From Nocardioidaceae bacterium (GTDB lineage Bacteria; Actinomycetota; Actinomycetes; Propionibacteriales; Nocardioidaceae): a stretch of 7,672 nt of DNA. Shown here in pieces: positions 6,407-7,672 of the stretch (positions are counted from its first letter, which is position 1; every line of letters begins with the position of its first letter). Where the stretch lies: the NCBI GenBank assembly GCA_020438665.1, contig JAGQUE010000367.1, forward strand, positions 1 to 7,672, given 5' to 3'. The notes below the pieces were generated by a model. It searched no databases, was not told the origin of the DNA, and saw only the letters and a list, made by a program, of their open reading frames with translations. Both the position numbers and the translations under genes were made by a program.

Positions 6407-6446
6407 GGCGTAGACCTAGCCACCTTGTGTGTCCACAACAAGAGTG

Positions 6447-6466
6447 CGACCTCAGCTGAGGTCGCT
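6447..6466. terminator. 20-bp perfect palindrome between converging genes
   Basis: GCGACCTCAG directly joined to CTGAGGTCGC is an uninterrupted 20-bp palindrome, 40 bp after the regulator stop and 28 bp beyond the minus-strand stop at 6495. As RNA it folds to an 8-bp stem with an AGCT loop, a suitable bidirectional terminator lacking T-runs. The missing spacer also fits a protein-binding dyad, so an operator role is an alternative. The rest of 6407-6494 holds nothing else I can name. Confidence 0.55.
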
Positions 6467-6494
6467 GCGAGGGTCTCCCCACCGACTAGGTGCC

Positions 6495-7148
6495 TTATGA
6501 CGGCCCCTGGCGTGCGCAGACACGGTCGTCTTCGCGCGTCAGGGGTTGTTGTCGTGCGGGCCGCGCCAGCCGGGTGACCAGCAGGTTCGGCACCCAGCAG
6601 AGCCACGCGATGGCGGGGTACGCCGCGTCGAAGGACAGGCCGAGAAGGCCCGACACGGGGAGGTAGAGGCGCAGCGTGACGGCGGCGAAGGCCAGCGCGA
6701 AGGAGCGGATCGCCCAGCGCCGGTGGGTCACGAAGTCGCCTCTCATGGCGGCCCGGAACGCCGCGACCGTGGTGGCGACCCACACGACGCCCAGCACGCC
6801 CAGGCCGCCGGCCGCCACCGGCCCGTGCGTGGTGCCGACCGCGGCGATGGCGCCGGAGCCCCCGCCGAGGACCGCGGCCACGACATAGGCGCGGCCGATC
6901 CCCCGATGGAGCCGCGGCGCCTTCGCGCGCACCGCCGGCCATAGCTGCCACGGCACGAGGAGCAGCGCCACGCTCGAGGCGACGATGTGGACCTGGAGTG
7001 CCCGCAGCAGGCCGTTGGCGGCGATGTCATCGGGGAGAAGGTCGAAACCGGTCGCCGCCATGGCAACGCCGTAGCCGCCGATCAGCAGGCACAGGACGGT
7101 CGCGACGGCGAGTCCGACACGGACGCGGACGGAGGGAGCTGGAGACAT
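6495..7148 (-). CDS. DUF2306-family membrane protein
   Basis: A 217-residue polytopic membrane protein. Hydrophobic segments are at about 10-32, 53-72, 86-104, 112-131, 147-165 and 176-194. Family landmarks include LQVHIVASSVALLLVPWQLW with His54, the APRLHRGIGRAYVVAAVLGG segment with the HRxxGR pattern (His81), and the THRRWAIRSFALAFAAVTLR segment with His142. Together these conserved histidines and arginines are what I associate with DUF2306. Its function is not established, and haem or other cofactor binding by the histidines is only a speculation. ATG 7148 was chosen because it directly precedes the first helix and has GAGG about 9 nt upstream. The frame stays open to 7313, but that extension is charged and unlike the family. 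It converges on the response regulator and is not in its operon. The tail after the last helix is basic and polar. Intact. Confidence 0.85.
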   Translation of the reverse strand: MSPAPSVRVRVGLAVATVLCLLIGGYGVAMAATGFDLLPDDIAANGLLRALQVHIVASSVALLLVPWQLWPAVRAKAPRLHRGIGRAYVVAAVLGGGSGAIAAVGTTHGPVAAGGLGVLGVVWVATTVAAFRAAMRGDFVTHRRWAIRSFALAFAAVTLRLYLPVSGLLGLSFDAAYPAIAWLCWVPNLLVTRLARPARQQPLTREDDRVCARQGPS

Positions 7149-7352
7149 GCGCTCAGCCTCGTGGTCCGCGGCGCGGGCAGCATCGGCGAGATCCCCGGTC
7201 CTGCCCCCGAGCGGTCCCCGGGGCAACCCCGAACCCGGTCGGAGCCGCAGTCGCTGTTCCTCGTCGTACGGCGCCTCGGAGACCCCAGGGCCTAGGGACA
7301 GCCGCCTGCCCACCGTCGCCAGCTGCAGTCCGACGCGGAGTCCGGTCGTCCG
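7149..7352. other. Intergenic region upstream of the DUF2306 gene
   Basis: A 204-bp gap between two minus-strand genes. The only structure seen is a small hairpin, CGGGG at 7219-7223 and CCCCG at 7227-7231 with a 3-nt loop, about 70 bp before the DUF2306 start. No clear promoter boxes were recognised, although this stretch should contain the DUF2306 promoter and the end of the gene to the right. Confidence 0.35.
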
Positions 7353-7672
7353 TCAGCGGGGCACCGCCGTGACCACGAGGGCGTCGCCGTTGAACTTGTT
7401 CTGGCTGGCGCCGCCCGTCACGTACACACGCTGGCAGACGATCCGTGCGTCGTAGACTCCGGGCGAGACATCCGTTCCCCCCATCACCGGGATGCTCACC
7501 TCGTCGTTGAACGAGTTGTCACCGTGGGTGAGCCCGATCATCTGGGGCCCGATGTCCTGCCAGGAACCGCCTTGCACCGCGACCTGCGGCCAGCAGATCG
7601 ACTGGTCCAGGTTTCCGGTGCCGGTGTTGTTGCGAAGCCGGACAACACCACTGACCTGCAGGCGCGCCTTGA
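7353..7672 (-). CDS. C-terminal part of an unrecognised beta-rich, probably exported protein
   Basis: The frame is open from the window edge to the TGA at 7353-7355, giving 105 residues of a protein whose start lies outside. The sequence alternates polar and hydrophobic residues (for example SGVVRLRNNTG, DEVSIPVMGG, YDARIVCQRVYV), has many Gly/Asn/Thr turns and no membrane helix. This suggests a beta-sandwich domain outside the cell. Two cysteines (SICWPQ and RIVCQRV, 53 residues apart) could form a disulfide, which also fits export. A shorter reading from GTG 7577 exists, but the coding character continues upstream of it, so the gene is taken as cut by the edge. No family is recognised. Confidence 0.7.
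   Translation of the reverse strand, partial: KARLQVSGVVRLRNNTGTGNLDQSICWPQVAVQGGSWQDIGPQMIGLTHGDNSFNDEVSIPVMGGTDVSPGVYDARIVCQRVYVTGGASQNKFNGDALVVTAVPR

Noticed and set aside
6373..6951. Minus-strand ORF of 192 codons overlapping the DUF2306 gene in another frame
   Set aside because: It is Arg/Gly-rich without membrane helices or motifs, while the overlapping frame shows clear DUF2306 features.
1..7672. Mobile element, CRISPR or tRNA/rRNA content
   Set aside because: No transposase or integrase motifs, no spaced direct repeats, no paired terminal repeats and no tRNA or rRNA signatures were seen on either strand by eye.

Overview
The window looks like chromosomal DNA from a high-GC actinobacterium. 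GC is very high throughout, third codon positions are almost always G or C, ribosome sites are AGGAGG-like, and several proteins are of types common in Actinomycetota. A Nocardioides-like (Propionibacteriales) host is my guess from protein style only. No rRNA, tRNA, CRISPR array, insertion sequence or phage gene was seen.

Layout, left to right. Positions 3-80 hold the last codons of a gene that begins outside the window, followed by a candidate terminator hairpin (124-152). Positions 225-1430 (+) carry a gene with a near-perfect ribosome site whose product can only be read by changing frame about seven times. Joined, the pieces give a helical N-terminal domain, a proline-rich linker, one membrane helix and an Ig-like outer domain. 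It meets a minus-strand remnant of a VOC/glyoxalase-type protein (1513-1800, also frame-broken) across a perfect 12-bp stem-loop (1454-1487). From 1803 rightward every gene reads cleanly. On the minus strand these are a DUF4386-type membrane protein (1803-2558), a zinc-free medium-chain NAD(P)H oxidoreductase (2599-3564, 40 bp upstream of and probably co-transcribed with the DUF4386 gene), and a second six-helix membrane protein (3773-4507). Divergent from these, on the plus strand, is a NarL-type two-component pair whose stop and start codons overlap: a histidine kinase with almost no external sensor (4698-5753) and its LuxR-type response regulator (5750-6406). A perfect 20-bp palindrome (6447-6466) separates the regulator from a converging DUF2306 membrane protein gene (6495-7148, -). 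The right edge cuts a minus-strand gene for an unrecognised beta-rich, probably exported protein (7353-7672).

How the parts may work together (inference): the kinase/regulator pair shares a 190-bp divergent control region with the membrane protein gene at 4507. A membrane-stress circuit in which the pair controls itself and the leftward membrane protein/oxidoreductase genes is the simplest reading. No classical mobile or defence system is present. The most unusual features are the multi-frame envelope gene at the left, the clean palindromes at gene ends, and the sensor-poor two-component system beside uncharacterised membrane proteins.
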